Below are positions 62,320 through 64,000 of a stretch of 64,000 bases of DNA, in pieces. Under the pieces are notes generated by a model, which was not told the DNA's origin, did no database searches, and saw only the letters and a program-made list of their open reading frames with translations. The position numbers and the translations under genes are program-made. This DNA is from Algibacter miyuki (GTDB lineage Bacteria > Bacteroidota > Bacteroidia > Flavobacteriales > Flavobacteriaceae): positions 749,001 through 813,000 of the forward strand of contig NZ_JAUFQP010000010.1 of the NCBI RefSeq assembly GCF_030409805.1. Reading direction: 5' to 3'. The first letter of the stretch is position 1. Every line of letters begins with the position of its first letter.

Positions 62320-63561
62320 TTATCTTATTTTTAATGTTACTATTGAAAGTATCGCTAACAAAATGCCAACAATCCAAAACCTGGTAACAATTTTACTTTC
62401 GTGATATCCTGATTTTTGATAATGATGATGTAAGGGCGACATTTTGAAAATACGTCGGCCTTCACCATATTTTTTCTTCGTGTACTTAAACCAACTTACC
62501 TGCATAACTACCGATAAGTTTTCAGCTAAAAAGATCCCGCAAAGCACTGGTATTAACCACTCTTTACGCACTGCAATAGCTATAACAGCGATAATTCCAC
62601 CGATTGTTAAACTCCCCGTATCTCCCATAAAAACTTGAGCCGGATAGGTATTATACCAAAGAAAACCAATTAACGCTCCAACAAAGGCCGCTATATAAAT
62701 TGTGATTTCTTCAACCCGAGGGATATACATAATATTGAGATATTCAGAAAAAATAATATTACCAGAAACCCAAGCAAAAATCCCTAATGTAAGCACAATA
62801 ATGGCTGACGTTCCTGCTGCAAGACCATCGATTCCATCTGTTAAATTAGCCCCGTTAGAAACGGCTGCAATTATAAAAATAGTTACTAGGATAAAAATTA
62901 TCCAAGCATATTTTTCTAAATCCGGACTAATCCATGTGATTAACTTGGCGTATTCAATTTCATTTCCTTTCACAAAAGGAATAGTTGTTTTAGTCGATTT
63001 CGTTTCGGCCGCGAATAACTTCGATGGCGCTATATCTGGGTTTTCTACCAATAATGCACGTTGTTCTTCTATTGGCAATTTTTCCTTCATGGTAACATCT
63101 TGATGAAAAAACAATGTACTGCCCACTATAATCCCTAAACCAACTTGCCCTAAAATTTTAAAACGCCCTTTTAAACCTTCTTTATCATTTTTAAACTTCT
63201 TTAAATAATCGTCTATAAAACCAATAACCCCCATCCAAATGGTGGTAATAATTAATAAAATGATGTAAATATTGGAAAGTTTAGCCAATAAAACCACCGG
63301 AATTAAAGTTGCTAGAATGATAATGATTCCGCCCATCGTTGGCGTACCTGCTTTTTCTTTTTGTCCATCTAAACCTAAATCACGAATAGTTTCACCCATT
63401 TGCTTTTTAGCCAAAAAGTTGATTATTTTTTTCCCATAAATGGTTGAAAACAACAAAGCAAAAATCATAGCCAATGCTGCTCTAAAGGTTAAAAACCCAA
63501 AGAGTGATGCTCCAGGAAACTGGAACTGTTTTTCTAAATATTCAAATAGGTAATACAGCAT
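62320..63561 (-). CDS. mraY: Phospho-N-acetylmuramoyl-pentapeptide-transferase
   Basis: Transfers phospho-MurNAc-pentapeptide to undecaprenyl phosphate, giving lipid I. 413 residues, about ten membrane helices: [21 protein letters not shown] (catalytic DD), [27 protein letters not shown] and [13 protein letters not shown]. It exceeds the usual 360 residues because of an insertion at about 150-210 ([20 protein letters not shown] region), as in other Bacteroidota. Confidence 0.97.
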   Translation of the reverse strand: MLYYLFEYLEKQFQFPGASLFGFLTFRAALAMIFALLFSTIYGKKIINFLAKKQMGETIRDLGLDGQKEKAGTPTMGGIIIILATLIPVVLLAKLSNIYIILLIITTIWMGVIGFIDDYLKKFKNDKEGLKGRFKILGQVGLGIIVGSTLFFHQDVTMKEKLPIEEQRALLVENPDIAPSKLFAAETKSTKTTIPFVKGNEIEYAKLITWISPDLEKYAWIIFILVTIFIIAAVSNGANLTDGIDGLAAGTSAIIVLTLGIFAWVSGNIIFSEYLNIMYIPRVEEITIYIAAFVGALIGFLWYNTYPAQVFMGDTGSLTIGGIIAVIAIAVRKEWLIPVLCGIFLAENLSVVMQVSWFKYTKKKYGEGRRIFKMSPLHHHYQKSGYHESKIVTRFWIVGILLAILSIVTLKIR

Positions 63562-63577
63562 TCTTTTTCTATTATAA

Positions 63578-64000
63578 TTACTTCTGTAATTGCTTTAATA
63601 ACTCTTGTACGGTTTCAAAATCATCAAAATGAAAACGTTCGCCTTTAATTTCCTGATAATCCTCGTGCCCTTTTCCTGCGATTAAAATAATATCATTAGG
63701 TTGCGCCATTTGGCAAGCCGCTTTAATAGCCTGTTTCCTATCTGAAATAGTTAAGGCTTTTTTGAAGTTTTGAGGCTCCACTCCTTTTTCTATATCATTT
63801 AAAATAGCTTCAGGCTCTTCGCTTCGCGGATTATCACTCGTAAAAATCACCTTTGTACTTAGAGCCGTAGCAATATGCCCCATTTTTGGTCGTTTCGTTT
63901 TATCTCTATCACCTCCACAACCTACAACGGTAATCAATTCTTCATTTTTAGTACGAATACTATTTATGGTTTCTAACACATTTTTCAATGCATCAGGCGT
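63578..64000 (-). CDS. murE: UDP-N-acetylmuramoyl-tripeptide synthetase MurE, C-terminal part (cut by window edge)
   Basis: The frame runs off the right end; its visible part reads [13 protein letters not shown] (the first codons at the edge supply YAHTPDAL-type sequence), [27 protein letters not shown] and [15 protein letters not shown] is the motif of the meso-diaminopimelate-adding enzyme, so a DAP-type wall is expected. About 140 C-terminal residues are present. An in-frame TTG at 63986-63988 is internal, not a start. Confidence 0.95.
   Translation of the reverse strand, partial: TPDALKNVLETINSIRTKNEELITVVGCGGDRDKTKRPKMGHIATALSTKVIFTSDNPRSEEPEAILNDIEKGVEPQNFKKALTISDRKQAIKAACQMAQPNDIILIAGKGHEDYQEIKGERFHFDDFETVQELLKQLQK

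Noticed and set aside
1-64000. CRISPR arrays, insertion sequences, prophage genes
   Set aside because: I saw no regularly spaced direct repeats, transposase motifs, or phage structural or integrase genes anywhere in the window.

Overview
The window is about 64 kb of AT-rich chromosome from a member of the Bacteroidota, almost certainly family Flavobacteriaceae. The evidence is a gliding-motility gene (gldI), a 287-residue primary sigma factor with no region 1.1, a Bacteroidota-type dcw cluster with an enlarged FtsZ and MraY, many lipoproteins, and repeated TAnnTTTG -7 promoter boxes in place of TATAAT. No genus can be given from sequence alone. There is no insertion sequence, prophage, CRISPR array or rRNA, and only one tRNA.

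Layout. 1-3.3 kb: ribH and a TPR protein, divergent from recF and a DUF721 gene, then a cold-shock gene. 3.5-10.5 kb: ndk; nrnA-gldI-cyclophilin/FKBP; lgt and DUF192; then three overlapping thiol/redox genes (glutaredoxin-like, divergent MsrA, hydrolase-OsmC fusion). 10.6-18.1 kb: Nudix, pyrE, SRPBCC, birA and a growth operon rsfS-ftsH followed by LUD-cdsA-psd-ACBP (phospholipid and acyl-CoA handling). 18.2-27.8 kb: valS, DUF1573, a PDZ/retropepsin-like protein, an aminotransferase with murB, an ECF sigma/anti-sigma pair, aqpZ. 28-37.1 kb: a small Cys-rich protein, GT2, an orphan ECF sigma factor, lipA, a variant gap, a TPR hybrid histidine kinase, lpxK, Nif3-like, and a coiled-coil protein whose zinc-ribbon cysteines are all replaced.

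37.1-52.3 kb is the more accessory part. It holds a GC-rich structured repeat, msrA, a PqqB-like lipoprotein, a Grx-Grx-thioredoxin reductase fusion, a TetR/SDR pair with matching operators, an alpha/beta hydrolase, a methyltransferase, rpoD, a frameshifted BLUF gene, rpe, and two tandem CBS proteins. Next comes a patch of small genes (a 52-aa membrane protein, DUF4145, PLDc_N) bordered by repeated attC-like half-sites. A MarR-controlled membrane cytochrome plus flavin reductase follows, with two matching palindromes, then a gene remnant. 52.35-64 kb: tRNA-Arg, YqeY and the dcw cluster on the minus strand (murE-mraY-murD-ftsW-murG-murC-ftsQ-ftsA-ftsZ), with murE cut by the window edge.

Most of the window is ordinary core genome. 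The items most worth a second look are the attC-like flanks around 48.8-49.9 kb, the double-glutaredoxin TrxR, the homopolymer frameshift in the BLUF gene, the structured repeat at 37.16 kb, the two regulator/operator pairs, the cysteine-less zinc ribbon, and a class of genes whose -7 box lies 4-6 nt before the ATG and which may be leaderless. All functions are inferred from motifs and recalled family knowledge; no searches were run.
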